Positions 41,732 through 50,819 of a DNA stretch of 64,000 nt are shown here, in pieces; positions within the stretch are counted from its first letter, which is position 1, and every line of letters begins with the position of its first letter. The translations under genes were made by a program, and so were the position numbers. The notes under the pieces were generated by a model. That model did not search any database. It worked only from the letters and a program-made list of their open reading frames with translations, and was not told where the DNA came from. The stretch lies in assembly GCA_963422775.4 (NCBI GenBank), contig CAUJSJ030000094.1, positions 1 to 64,000 of the forward strand, given 5' to 3'. The DNA comes from Pelomonas sp963422775. Its GTDB lineage: Bacteria > Pseudomonadota > Gammaproteobacteria > Burkholderiales > Burkholderiaceae_C.

Positions 41732-42384
41732 GGCGCGCACAGGTACAGCGGCGCCGCCCGCAGCGCGCTCGCGCGCTCGCCTTCGGGCAGGGCCTGGATG
41801 GCGCGGCCGGCGCGCTGGGCCGCGTCGCCGCCGGCCTTCAGCTGCAGCAGCAGGTCGGCCGGCGCGGCGTTCTCGGCGACGAGGCGGCGCAACGGGCCGC
41901 AGAAAGTCGCCGGCTCGGCATACAGAAGCGGCAGCGCTGCGGCAACGGCCAGCTTGGCGGCCTCGCCGTCCTTGCCGGCCGCCTGGGTGCCGGCGGGCAG
42001 CAGGCCGAAGCGCAGGAAGCGCAGCATCTGCTTCTGCTCGGCAGGGTCGGTGATCTCGACCTCGGCGAGCTGGCGGCGCAGCTCCGCCACGTCGGGCGCC
42101 AGCCAGCGCGTGCGCAGCTGCAGGCCCAGCAGCACGGCGATGGCCGCGGCGAGCGCGAAGGCGGTCAGCCGGTGGGCGCCGGCCCGGGACAAACCCAGGG
42201 GCAGCTTGTCAGACAACCCGAACATGGCGGCCAGCAGCGCCACCAACCCGGTGACGACGGCCGACACGACCGGCGAGGCCGACAGCCCCGTGAGCAGGCC
42301 CAGCAGCAGGCCGAGGGCGGCGCCGGCGGCCCAGTCGATGGCGGACGGCGCGGGCGCGGGCGTGGCGGGGGTCTGGTCCGGCAT
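41728..42384 (-). CDS. Membrane protein coupled to the serine protease
   Basis: The 218 residues open with a Pro/Ala-rich start and three hydrophobic helices (about 18-36, 40-60 and 70-88). The C-terminal half is soluble, with RRQLAEVEITDPAEQKQMLR and LPLLYAEPATFCGPLRRLV. I do not recognise the family. Translational coupling to the secreted protease suggests a membrane-anchored partner or a regulator of it. The protease locus starts here and lies back to back with the nitrogen-regulated porin gene. Confidence 0.72.
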   Translation of the reverse strand: MPDQTPATPAPAPSAIDWAAGAALGLLLGLLTGLSASPVVSAVVTGLVALLAAMFGLSDKLPLGLSRAGAHRLTAFALAAAIAVLLGLQLRTRWLAPDVAELRRQLAEVEITDPAEQKQMLRFLRFGLLPAGTQAAGKDGEAAKLAVAAALPLLYAEPATFCGPLRRLVAENAAPADLLLQLKAGGDAAQRAGRAIQALPEGERASALRAAPLYLCAP

Positions 42385-42460
42385 CGAGGGTCCCTCAGGG
42401 TGGCGAGTCAGTCTAGCCGCGGGGCTTGAACGAGGCGGCCCGGGGCTTTACCCGATGAAC

Positions 42461-42475
42461 GCACCGCGGAGGTGC
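42461..42475. promoter_or_regulatory. NtrC-type enhancer site
   Basis: GCAC-N7-GTGC (42461-42475) matches the NtrC dyad spacing, and a further GGTGCA half-site follows at 42504. They lie about 90-130 bases upstream of the sigma-54 start point, the usual enhancer distance. Confidence 0.6.
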
Positions 42476-42569
42476 GGTCTGATGCGTGGCCGAGATCCAG
42501 TTTGGTGCATGCAGGCAACTTGCGGGCGCCCGCATCCCAGATTCGTGCGAGCGGCCAAGCAGTGATGCT

Positions 42570-42584
42570 TGGCACGGAAGCTGC
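42570..42584 (+). promoter_or_regulatory. Sigma-54 promoter for porin-glnK-amtB
   Basis: TGGCACG-GAAGC-TGC has the invariant -24 GG (42571-42572) and -12 GC (42583-42584) with ten bases between them. It is the only strong sigma-54 match seen in the window. It lies 48 bases before the porin start codon. Confidence 0.85.
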
Positions 42585-42632
42585 AATTACCTGCCGGACT
42601 GCCTTCCCCCAACTTGAATTAGGAGCTCCGCC

Positions 42633-43370
42633 ATGAAGTTGTCCCCTTCGCTGCTCGTTTTGGCTTTGTCCGCGGCGCTGCCGGCTTTCGCTGCTGATGA
42701 ACCGGCACCGGCGCCGGCCGACCCCCTGTCGTTCAACGTCGGCGTCGTCAGCGAATACCGCTACCGCGGCATTTCCCAATCGCGTCTGAAGCCGGCCCTG
42801 CAAGGCGGTATCGACTACGCCGCGCCGAACGGTTTCTACGTCGGCACCTGGGCCTCGACGATCAAGTGGATCAAGGACGCCGGCGGCGACTCCGAAGTCG
42901 AGGTCGACGTCTACGGTGGCTACAAGACCGAGATCTCCCCGGGCCTGACGCTGGACGTCGGCGTGCTGCAGTACCTCTACCCCAGCAACAAGCTCAACCC
43001 CAGCGCCAACACGCTGGAGATCTACGGCGCGCTGACCTATGGCCCGGTGACGGCCAAGTACTCGCACGGCACCACCAACCTGTTCGGCTTTGCCGACAGC
43101 AAGAACAGTGGTTATTTCGACGTGACGGCGAACTTCGACCTCGGTGACGGCATGACGCTCTCGCCCCACGTCGGCCACCAGTCGGTCAAGCACAACTCCG
43201 CCGCCTCCTATACCGACTACTCGCTGACCCTGGCCAAGGACTTCTCCGGCCTGGTGGTGAGCGGTGGCGTCATCGGCACGGACGCCAACAAGACGGCCTA
43301 TGCCAGCCCGGCCAACGGCAAGTTCATGGGCAAGACGATGCTGGTCGTCGGCCTGAAGAAGACCTTCTGA
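42633..43370 (+). CDS. TorF family putative porin
   Basis: This 245-residue protein has a signal peptide (MKLSPSLLVLALSAALPAFA). A 16-strand-like beta-barrel follows (SFNVGVVSEYRYRGISQSRL, then amphipathic strands to the C-terminal aromatic LKKTF). TorF proteins are commonly found upstream of glnK-amtB in Burkholderiales and presumably let ammonium or related solutes cross the outer membrane. It is first in the operon, behind a sigma-54 promoter with an NtrC-type site. AGGAG lies upstream of the ATG. The glnK start is 17 bases further. Confidence 0.92.
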   Translation: MKLSPSLLVLALSAALPAFAADEPAPAPADPLSFNVGVVSEYRYRGISQSRLKPALQGGIDYAAPNGFYVGTWASTIKWIKDAGGDSEVEVDVYGGYKTEISPGLTLDVGVLQYLYPSNKLNPSANTLEIYGALTYGPVTAKYSHGTTNLFGFADSKNSGYFDVTANFDLGDGMTLSPHVGHQSVKHNSAASYTDYSLTLAKDFSGLVVSGGVIGTDANKTAYASPANGKFMGKTMLVVGLKKTF

Positions 43371-43387
43371 TTTCACTGGAGTTCGAC

Positions 43388-43726
43388 ATGAAACTGATCA
43401 CTGCCGTCATCAAGCCGTTCAAGCTCGACGAGGTGCGTGAGGCCCTCAGCGCCATCGGCGTGCAGGGGCTGACGGTCACCGAAGTCAAGGGCTTCGGCCG
43501 CCAGAAGGGCCACACCGAGCTGTACCGTGGTGCTGAATACGTCGTGGACTTCCTGCCCAAGGTCAAGATCGAGGCGGCCGTGAACGACGACGTCGTCGAG
43601 CGCGTCATCGAGGCCATCGAGTCCTCCGCCCGCACCGGCAAGATCGGCGACGGCAAGATCTTCGTGTCGCCGCTGGATCAGGTCGTTCGCATCCGCACCG
43701 GCGAAACCGGCAACGACGCGCTCTGA
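43388..43726 (+). CDS. glnK: PII signalling protein GlnK
   Basis: This 112-residue PII protein opens MKLITAVIKPFKLDEVREAL. The T-loop carries Tyr51 (the uridylylation site, in ELYRGAEYVVDF) and the B-loop TGKIGDGKIFV. The protein senses ATP/ADP and 2-oxoglutarate, and blocks AmtB when nitrogen is sufficient. The gene is between the porin and amtB, the standard glnK-amtB pair with an extra porin in front. Nitrogen-limited expression from the sigma-54 promoter is expected. Confidence 0.97.
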   Translation: MKLITAVIKPFKLDEVREALSAIGVQGLTVTEVKGFGRQKGHTELYRGAEYVVDFLPKVKIEAAVNDDVVERVIEAIESSARTGKIGDGKIFVSPLDQVVRIRTGETGNDAL

Positions 43727-43763
43727 AGCGCGCGTCCATAACAACCTGTTGGAGAAACCTCAA

Positions 43764-45290
43764 ATGAAGAAACTCCTCGCCGGTCTCGCGCTTGCCGCCG
43801 GCCTGCTTGCGCCGGCCGCATGGGCTCAGGACCCGGCTTCGGCGCCTGCCTCCGCCGTGGCCACCGCGGCTGCTCCCGCGGCCTCCGTGGCTGATGCCGC
43901 TCCCGCAGCGGCCGCAGCCTCGGCCCCGGCTGACGCGGCCTCCGCGCCCGCCGCCGTGCCGAACAAGGGCGACACCACCTGGATGCTGCTGTCCACCCTG
44001 CTCGTCATCATGATGACGGTGCCGGGCCTGGCGCTGTTCTACGGCGGCCTGGTGCGCAGCAAGAACATGCTGTCGGTGCTGATGCAGGTCATGGTCGGCT
44101 TCTCGCTGATCGTCGTGCTGTGGGTGCTGTACGGCTACAGCTTCGCGTTCACCGAGGGCAATGCGTTCATCGGTGGCACGGATCGCCTCTTCATGAAGGG
44201 CATCTGGGACAACGTTGCAGGCACCTTCGCCACCGGCGCCACCTTCAGCAAGGGTGTGCCGATGTACGAGATGGTGTTCGCCGCCTTCCAGGCCACCTTC
44301 GCCGGCATCACCGCCTGCCTGATCATTGGCGCCTTCGCCGAGCGCATCAAATTCTCGGCGGCGCTGGCCTTCCTGACGCTGTGGTTCACGTTCAGCTACC
44401 TGCCGATCGCCCACATGGTCTGGTTCTGGATGGGCCCGGATGCCTACACGGGCAAGGAAGTCGTCGACGCGATGAACGCCAAGGCCGGCTACGTCTGGCA
44501 GATGGGTGCGCTGGACTTCGCTGGCGGCACGGTCGTGCACATCAACGCCGCCGTTGCGGGCCTGGTGGGTGCGTTCATGATCGGCAAGCGCGTCGGCTAC
44601 GGCAAGGAGCAGTTCACGCCGCACAGCCTGACGCTGACCATGGTCGGTGCCTCGCTGCTGTGGGTGGGCTGGTTCGGCTTCAACGCCGGCTCGGCGCTGG
44701 AAGCCAACGGCTTTGCCGCCCTGGCCTTCATCAACACCTTCGCCGCCACGGCTGCTGCCGTGCTGGCCTGGTGCGTGGGTGAAGCGCTGCTCAAGGGCAA
44801 GGCCTCCATGCTGGGTGCCGCCTCGGGTGCCGTCGCCGGCCTCGTCGCCATCACGCCGGCTGCCGGCAACGTCGGTATCGGTGGCGGCCTCGTCATCGGC
44901 ATCGTCGCCGGCTTCGCCTGCCTGTGGGGCGTGTCGGGCCTGAAGAAGCTGCTGGGTGCGGACGACTCGCTGGACGTCTTCGGCGTGCACGGTGTCGGCG
45001 GCATCGTCGGTGCGCTGCTGACCGGCGTGTTCGCCTCGCCCAACCTGGGCGGCCCCAGCGCCATGGGCGACTGGGTCACGGCGACCATGATCACGCCTGC
45101 AGACTTCTCCATCGGGGCACAGTTCCTGATCCAGGCCAAGGCCGTCGGCATCACCATCGTCTGGTCGGGTGTCGTCTCGCTGATCGCCTACAAGCTGGTC
45201 GACCTGACCATCGGCCTGCGCGTCACCGAAGAGGAAGAGCGCGAAGGCCTGGACATCTCGTCGCACGGCGAGACGGCGTATCACAAGTAA
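43764..45290 (+). CDS. amtB: Ammonium transporter AmtB
   Basis: This 508-residue protein has a signal peptide (MKKLLAGLALAAGLLAPAAW), an Ala/Pro-rich periplasmic linker to about residue 70 and eleven membrane helices. LALFYGGLVRSKNMLS, TFSYLPIAHMVWFWMG, DFAGGTVVHINAAVAGL (with the pore His) and DVFGVHGVGGIVGALLTG (the second pore His) are the Amt signatures. It conducts ammonium into the cell and is gated by GlnK. Start at 43764 is preferred because GGAGAAAC lies upstream and the signal peptide begins there. A strong terminator follows. Confidence 0.97.
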   Translation: MKKLLAGLALAAGLLAPAAWAQDPASAPASAVATAAAPAASVADAAPAAAAASAPADAASAPAAVPNKGDTTWMLLSTLLVIMMTVPGLALFYGGLVRSKNMLSVLMQVMVGFSLIVVLWVLYGYSFAFTEGNAFIGGTDRLFMKGIWDNVAGTFATGATFSKGVPMYEMVFAAFQATFAGITACLIIGAFAERIKFSAALAFLTLWFTFSYLPIAHMVWFWMGPDAYTGKEVVDAMNAKAGYVWQMGALDFAGGTVVHINAAVAGLVGAFMIGKRVGYGKEQFTPHSLTLTMVGASLLWVGWFGFNAGSALEANGFAALAFINTFAATAAAVLAWCVGEALLKGKASMLGAASGAVAGLVAITPAAGNVGIGGGLVIGIVAGFACLWGVSGLKKLLGADDSLDVFGVHGVGGIVGALLTGVFASPNLGGPSAMGDWVTATMITPADFSIGAQFLIQAKAVGITIVWSGVVSLIAYKLVDLTIGLRVTEEEEREGLDISSHGETAYHK

Positions 45291-45312
45291 TCCACTGCAG
45301 CCGCAGTGCCGA

Positions 45313-45335
45313 GCCGCCCTTCGGGGCGGCTTTTT
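45313..45335 (+). terminator. Rho-independent terminator after amtB
   Basis: GCCGCCC, a TTCG tetraloop and GGGCGGC are followed by TTTTT. It starts 23 bases after the amtB stop. Confidence 0.93.
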
Positions 45336-45446
45336 CGTTGGCGCGCAGCATGCCGGGCGCGGCGTCCCCGTGGCGTCGACGGCTTCTTGTGATCCCGCCA
45401 GGCGCCCCCAAGTGGATTCGCCACGTAAGTTTGAGATCATTCGGCC

Positions 45447-46712
45447 ATGGTTCCCCATCTGATCACCGCCCTGAACGGCCCCATCAACGAGTTGGAGGCT
45501 CGCGTCCTGGAATCCATGCCGGCCACGGAACGCTGGTTCAGGCTCGAATGGATGGAGCACACGCCGACCTTCTACGCGTCGGTGGACCTGCGCAACGCCG
45601 GCTTCAAGCTGGCCCCGGTCGACACCAACCTCTTCCCGGGCGGCTTCAACCACCTCACGCCGCAGATGCTGCCCCAGGCCGTGCAGGCGGCCATGGCGGC
45701 CATCGAGAAGATCTGCCCCGAGGCGCGCAACCTGCTCGTCATCCCCGAGACCGGGGCGCGCTGCAGCTTCTACCTGGACAACCTCGCCACGCTGGCGCGC
45801 ATCTTCACGCAGGCCGGCCTGAACGTGCGCTTCGGCACGCTGGACACCACCATCACCGAGCCCACCGAGCTCAAGATCGCCAACGGCAGCAGCATCACCA
45901 TCGAGCCGCTGGTGCGCAAGCGCGGCCGGCTGATGCTCAAGGGCTTCGACCCCTGCACCATCCTGCTCAACGACGACCTCTCCGCCGGCACGCCGCCGCA
46001 GCTGATGGGCCTGCACGAGCAATACCTGCTGCCGCCGCTGCACGCCGGCTGGACGGTGCGGCGCAAGAGCCAGCACTTCCGCGCCTACGAGGAAGTGGCC
46101 AAGCGCTTCGGTAAGCTGCTGGGCATGGACCCCTGGCTCATCACGCCGATGTTCCAGAGCGTCGACCTGCATGGCAAGAAGGGGCTCGAAGCGCTGCAGA
46201 CCGCTGCCGACGCCCAGCTCACCAAGGTGCGCCGCAAGTACAAGGAATACGGCATCAACGAGAAGCCCTTCGTCATCATCAAGAGCGACGTGGGCAGCTC
46301 CGGCCGCGGCGTGCTGACGGTGCGCGACGCCAAGGACATCGAGACCCTGGCGGCCCGCCTGCCCGAAAACCTGGGCCAGGAGGTCATCGTGCAGGAGGGC
46401 GTGCCCACGCATGAGCGCGTGCACGAGGCCGTGGCCGAGCCGGTCGTCTACACGATGGACCGCTACGTCGTCGGCGGCTTCTACCGCGTGCATGCCCACC
46501 GCGGCATCGATGAGAACCTAAACGCCCCCGGCGCCAGCTACGTGCCGCTGGCCTTTGCCGACTCGCCCCACCTGCCGCGCCCCGGCGAGAAGCCCGGCGC
46601 GAGCGCGCCCAACCGCTTCTACATGTACGGCGTCATCGGCCGCCTGGCCATGCTGGCGGCCAGCTACGAGCTGGAAGCGACCGACCCGCAGGCCGAGGCC
46701 GAAGCCGCCTGA
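45447..46712 (+). CDS. gshA: Glutamate-cysteine ligase, betaproteobacterial type
   Basis: This 421-residue protein matches the proteobacterial GshA family that differs from the Escherichia coli enzyme. It has FRLEWMEHTPTFYASVDLRN, LAPVDTNLFPGGFNHLT, and an ATP-grasp-like C-terminal half with FVIIKSDVGSSGRGVLTV and MDRYVVGGFYRVHAHRGIDE. It makes gamma-glutamylcysteine, the first step of glutathione synthesis. The second enzyme, gshB, is 7.5 kb downstream on the same strand, with five genes in between. The gene follows the amtB terminator and is probably monocistronic. Confidence 0.94.
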   Translation: MVPHLITALNGPINELEARVLESMPATERWFRLEWMEHTPTFYASVDLRNAGFKLAPVDTNLFPGGFNHLTPQMLPQAVQAAMAAIEKICPEARNLLVIPETGARCSFYLDNLATLARIFTQAGLNVRFGTLDTTITEPTELKIANGSSITIEPLVRKRGRLMLKGFDPCTILLNDDLSAGTPPQLMGLHEQYLLPPLHAGWTVRRKSQHFRAYEEVAKRFGKLLGMDPWLITPMFQSVDLHGKKGLEALQTAADAQLTKVRRKYKEYGINEKPFVIIKSDVGSSGRGVLTVRDAKDIETLAARLPENLGQEVIVQEGVPTHERVHEAVAEPVVYTMDRYVVGGFYRVHAHRGIDENLNAPGASYVPLAFADSPHLPRPGEKPGASAPNRFYMYGVIGRLAMLAASYELEATDPQAEAEAA

Positions 46713-46776
46713 TCACTTTCGGCAGGGCGGCGGCTTTGGCATAGGCTGCGGGCTTTCCAAGCTCCGCCGCCCGTCG

Positions 46777-48786
46777 ATGAAAACACCCCGCCTGACCGCG
46801 CTGGCCCTGCTGTTGTCCCTTGCCGGCCTGGCCGGCGCCGCGCCGCACTCGGGCCTGGACCTGCCCGGCATGGACCGCGCCGTGCGCCCGCAGGACGACC
46901 TGTTCCGTGCCGGCAACGGCCACTGGCTGGCCACCACCGAGATCCCCGCCGACAAGTCCTCCTTCGGCATGGTGGCGCAGCTGCGCGACCTGTCCGACCA
47001 GCGCGTGCGCGCCCTCGTCGAGGGCCTGGCCAAGGGCGGCCCCAAGGCCGGTTCGGCCGAGCACAAGGTCGGCGCCTACTACGCCAGCTTCATGGACACC
47101 GCCGCCATCGACAAGGCAGGACTTGCGCCTGTGAAACCGCTGCTGGACGGCATCCAGGCCATCCAGACCCGCGCGCACCTCGCGGCCTGGCTGGGCCGCC
47201 AGAACGGCATCACCGACCAGCCGCTGACGATGAGCGTCGATCCCGACTTCAAGCAGCCCGGCATCAACCGCCTGACGCTGAACCAGAGCGGCCTGGGCCT
47301 GCCCGACCGCGACTACTACCTGAAGGCCGACGACGCCCGCATGGCCGCGGCGCGCACGGCCTACCAGACGTACCTGCAGGCGCTGGCCCGTGCCGCCGGC
47401 CTGCCCGACGGCGCCGCGGACCGCGCCTACGCCATCGAGCAGCGCCTGGCCGAGGCCCAGTGGCCGGCCGAGGAGAACCGCGACCCGCAGAAGATCTACA
47501 ACCCGATGACGCCGGCCGACCTGGGCCAGAAGGCGCCGGGCCTGGACTGGAACGCGCTGCTGGCCGCCGCCTCCGTGCCGGCGCCGGACCGCGTCATCGT
47601 CGCCCAGCCCAGCTACGCCGCAGCCGCCGCCAGGCTGCTGGCCGAGGCACCGCTGGACGACCTGCGCGCCTACCTCGCGCTGCGCGCGCTGGACGGCTAC
47701 ACCGACCTGCTGCCGCAAGCCCTGCGCGAGGCCCGCTTCGCCTTCCGCGGCACTGCGCTCAGCGGCGCCAAGACCGACCAGCCGCGCTGGCAACAGGCCG
47801 TGGCCGACCTGAACAACGCGTTGGGCGAGGCGGTGGGGCAGGCCTATGTGAAGCGCCATTTCGCCGCAGCCGACAAGGCCCGCATGCTCAAGCTCGTCAA
47901 CAACCTGCTGGCCGCCTATGGCGAGTCCATCGACGGCCTGAGCTGGATGAGCCTGCCCACCAAGGCCAAGGCCAAGGACAAGCTGTCCAAATACCTCGTC
48001 AAGATCGGCTACCCCGACGTCTGGCGCAGCTATGCGGCGCTGGAGGTCAAGGCCGGCGACCCGCTCGGCAACCGTGAGCGCGCGGCGCGCTTCGAGTGGC
48101 TGCGCCAGGCTGCCAAGGCCGGCCAGCCCGTGGACAGGCGCGAATGGGGCATGACGCCGCAGACCGTCAACGCCTACTACAACCCGACCTTCAACGAGAT
48201 CGTCTTCCCGGCCGCGGTGTTGCAGCCGCCGCTGTACAACACCCGGGCCGACGACGCGGTCAACTACGGCGCCATCGGGGCCGTCATCGGCCACGAGATC
48301 AGCCATGGCTTCGACGACGAAGGCAGCCAGTTCGACGGTGACGGCGCGCTCGCCAACTGGTGGACCGACGCCGACCGCCAGGCCTTCGAGGCCATCGGCG
48401 CGCGGCTGGTGGCGCAGTACGGCGCCTACGAGCCCATCCCCGGCAAGCAGGTGAACGGCAAGCTGACGCTGGGTGAGAACATCGCCGACCTGTCCGGCCT
48501 GCAGATCGCCTACAAGGCCTGGCAGCGCTCGCTGGGCGGCAAGCCGGCACCCGTCATCGACGGCCTGACCGGCCCGCAGCGCTTCTTCATCGGCTGGTCG
48601 CAGGCCTGGCGCGAAAAGATGCGCGAGCCGCGCCGGCTGCAGCAGCTGACGGCCGACCCGCATTCGCCGGCCGAGTTCCGCGCCAATGGCGCCGCCGTCA
48701 ACCACGACGGCTTCCACGAGGCCTTCAAGACGCAGCCCGGCGACAAGATGTTCAAGCGCACCGAGGAGCGCATCCGCATCTGGTGA
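46777..48786 (+). CDS. M13 family metallopeptidase (neprilysin type)
   Basis: This 669-residue protein has a signal peptide (MKTPRLTALALLLSLAGLAG). The zinc site is His506-Glu-Ile-Ser-His510 in GHEISHGFDDEG, the third ligand Glu in GENIADLSGLQ, and NAYYNP binds substrate. RPQDDLFRAGNGHWLATTEI at the start is the typical M13 opening. The family cleaves oligopeptides in the periplasm or outside. The ATG at 46777 gives the signal peptide. The stop overlaps a GTG that could start the next frame, but the potassium transporter proper starts later. Confidence 0.94.
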   Translation: MKTPRLTALALLLSLAGLAGAAPHSGLDLPGMDRAVRPQDDLFRAGNGHWLATTEIPADKSSFGMVAQLRDLSDQRVRALVEGLAKGGPKAGSAEHKVGAYYASFMDTAAIDKAGLAPVKPLLDGIQAIQTRAHLAAWLGRQNGITDQPLTMSVDPDFKQPGINRLTLNQSGLGLPDRDYYLKADDARMAAARTAYQTYLQALARAAGLPDGAADRAYAIEQRLAEAQWPAEENRDPQKIYNPMTPADLGQKAPGLDWNALLAAASVPAPDRVIVAQPSYAAAAARLLAEAPLDDLRAYLALRALDGYTDLLPQALREARFAFRGTALSGAKTDQPRWQQAVADLNNALGEAVGQAYVKRHFAAADKARMLKLVNNLLAAYGESIDGLSWMSLPTKAKAKDKLSKYLVKIGYPDVWRSYAALEVKAGDPLGNRERAARFEWLRQAAKAGQPVDRREWGMTPQTVNAYYNPTFNEIVFPAAVLQPPLYNTRADDAVNYGAIGAVIGHEISHGFDDEGSQFDGDGALANWWTDADRQAFEAIGARLVAQYGAYEPIPGKQVNGKLTLGENIADLSGLQIAYKAWQRSLGGKPAPVIDGLTGPQRFFIGWSQAWREKMREPRRLQQLTADPHSPAEFRANGAAVNHDGFHEAFKTQPGDKMFKRTEERIRIW

Positions 48787-48935
48787 ACGCGCCCAGGCGC
48801 GTCTACGCCTGCCTCCCCGCGGGCGTCAAGCCTCGCTTACGCGGTTTTGCTGCACTGCACAAAACACCAAAAGCGGGCGCAGAATCCCCACTTTCGAACA
48901 AACGCCACCTGCCCCAAGCCGGTGGTCCTCGTGAA

Positions 48936-50819
48936 GTGAGTTCTTCCCACGCGGCTCGCAGCCCCTCGGCGCTGGCGGGCCTGACCCTCGGCGCCCTCGG
49001 GGTCGTCTACGGCGACATCGGCACCAGCCCGCTGTACGCCCTCAAAGAAGTCTTTCACGGCGGCCATGTCGCCACGACGCCGGACAACATCCTGGGCGTG
49101 CTCTCCCTGCTGTTCTGGACGCTGACCGTCGTCGTCTCGATCAAGTACGTGCTGCTCATCCTGCGCGCGGACAACAACGGCGAAGGCGGCCTCATCGCCA
49201 TGCTGGCGCTGGCCACCAACGCCGTGAACGACAAGCCGCCGCTGCGCCGCACGCTGATGCTGGTCGGGCTGTTCGGCACCGCCATCTTCTTCGGCGACGC
49301 CGTCATCACGCCGGCCATGACGGTGCTGGGCGCCGTCGAGGGCATCGACGTCTACGAGCCGGAGCTGCACGACGCCATCCTGCCGCTGACGCTGATCGTC
49401 ATCACCGGCCTGTTCGCCGTGCAGCGCTTCGGCACTGGCGGCATCGGCAAGGCCTTCGGGCCGGTCATGCTGCTGTGGTTCGTCGTGCTCGCCGCGCTGG
49501 GCCTGCCCCACATCGTCGACAACCCGCATGTGCTGGCCGCCGTCAACCCGCTGTACGCGCTGCACTTCTGCCTGGAATACCGCTGGGTCGCCTTCGTCGC
49601 GCTGGGTGCCGTCGTCCTCGTCGTGACCGGCGGTGAAGCCCTCTACGCCGATCTCGGCCACTTCAGCAAGCGGCCCATCCGCATCGCCTGGTACGGCGTC
49701 GTCATGCCGGCGCTGGTCATCAACTACTTCGGCCAGGGCGCCATGCTGCTGGACAACCCCGACGGCGTGAAGAATCCCTTCTTCCTGCTCGCACCGGCCT
49801 GGGCCGAGATCCCGCTGTTCCTGCTCGCCACGGCCGCGGCCATCGTCGCGTCGCAGGCCCTCATCACGGCTGCCTTCTCGGTCACCAAGCAGGCCATCCA
49901 GCTCGGCATCCTGCCGCGGCTGCGCATCGTGCACACCAGCGTGCGCGACATCGGCCAGATCTACGTGCCCTTCGTCAACTGGGGCCTGTATGCCCTGGTC
50001 ATCGTCGCCGTCGTCTTCTTCGGTTCGTCGAGCAAGCTGGCCGGCGCCTACGGCGTGGCCGTCACCATCGACATGACCATCACGACGGTGATGACCTTCT
50101 TCGTCATCCGCTTCGGCTGGAAGTACCCGCTGGCGCTGTGCATCGCTGCCACCGGCATCTTCTTCCTCATCGATGTCACCTTCCTCGCGTCCAACCTGCT
50201 CAAGATAGCCGCCGGCGGCTGGTTCCCGCTGCTGATCGGCGTCGGCATGTTCACGCTGATGCTGACCTGGAAGCAGGGCCGCAGGCAACTCTCCGACAAG
50301 CTGCGCGAGGACGCCATCGAGCTGACGACCTTCCTGGAGGCCGTCTTCATCAACCCGCCCACGCGCGTGGCCGGCACAGCCGTGTTCCTGTCGGCGGAGA
50401 AGGGCTCCACGCCCAACGCACTGCTGCACAACCTCAAGCACAACAAGGTGTTGCACGAGCAGAACGTCTTCGTCACCGTGAAGCACCATGAGGTGCCCTG
50501 GGTCAGCCCCGACAAGCGCTGCGACGTCGAGGCGCTGGGCAACCACTGCTGGCAGGTGGCCCTGCACTTCGGCTTCAAGAACGAGCCCGACGTGCCCGAG
50601 GCGCTGGAGCTGCTGAAGAAGCACGGCGTACAGCTGGACGAGATGGAGACGAGCTACTTCCTCAGCCGCGACATCGTCATCCCGACCATCGGCTCGGGCA
50701 TGGCGCTGTGGCGCGAGAAGCTGTTCGCCAGCATGCACCGCAATGCGGCCGCCGCGGCCGACTTCCTGCACCTGCCCACCAACCGCATCGTCGAGCTGGG
50801 TTCCAAGGTCGAGATCTGA
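48936..50819 (+). CDS. kup: KUP family potassium uptake protein
   Basis: This 627-residue protein has twelve predicted membrane helices and a C-terminal cytoplasmic domain. LGALGVVYGDIGTSPLYALK is the Kup signature, followed by RADNNGEGGLIAMLAL and GDAVITPAMTVLGAVEG. It imports potassium with protons. The frame is open back to a GTG at 48783, but those extra 51 residues are unlike the family. The GTG at 48936 gives the normal length, although its ribosome-binding site is weak. Treat the start as uncertain. Confidence 0.93.
   Translation: MSSSHAARSPSALAGLTLGALGVVYGDIGTSPLYALKEVFHGGHVATTPDNILGVLSLLFWTLTVVVSIKYVLLILRADNNGEGGLIAMLALATNAVNDKPPLRRTLMLVGLFGTAIFFGDAVITPAMTVLGAVEGIDVYEPELHDAILPLTLIVITGLFAVQRFGTGGIGKAFGPVMLLWFVVLAALGLPHIVDNPHVLAAVNPLYALHFCLEYRWVAFVALGAVVLVVTGGEALYADLGHFSKRPIRIAWYGVVMPALVINYFGQGAMLLDNPDGVKNPFFLLAPAWAEIPLFLLATAAAIVASQALITAAFSVTKQAIQLGILPRLRIVHTSVRDIGQIYVPFVNWGLYALVIVAVVFFGSSSKLAGAYGVAVTIDMTITTVMTFFVIRFGWKYPLALCIAATGIFFLIDVTFLASNLLKIAAGGWFPLLIGVGMFTLMLTWKQGRRQLSDKLREDAIELTTFLEAVFINPPTRVAGTAVFLSAEKGSTPNALLHNLKHNKVLHEQNVFVTVKHHEVPWVSPDKRCDVEALGNHCWQVALHFGFKNEPDVPEALELLKKHGVQLDEMETSYFLSRDIVIPTIGSGMALWREKLFASMHRNAAAAADFLHLPTNRIVELGSKVEI

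Noticed and set aside
43605..46499. A 964-residue minus-strand frame opposite glnK, amtB and gshA
   Set aside because: The sense genes have strong family matches and a terminator; the antisense product is repetitive and fits high-GC coding shadow.
46633..48717. A 694-residue minus-strand frame opposite the M13 peptidase
   Set aside because: The sense strand has the HEISH and ENIAD zinc motifs and a signal peptide, so the minus frame is a shadow.
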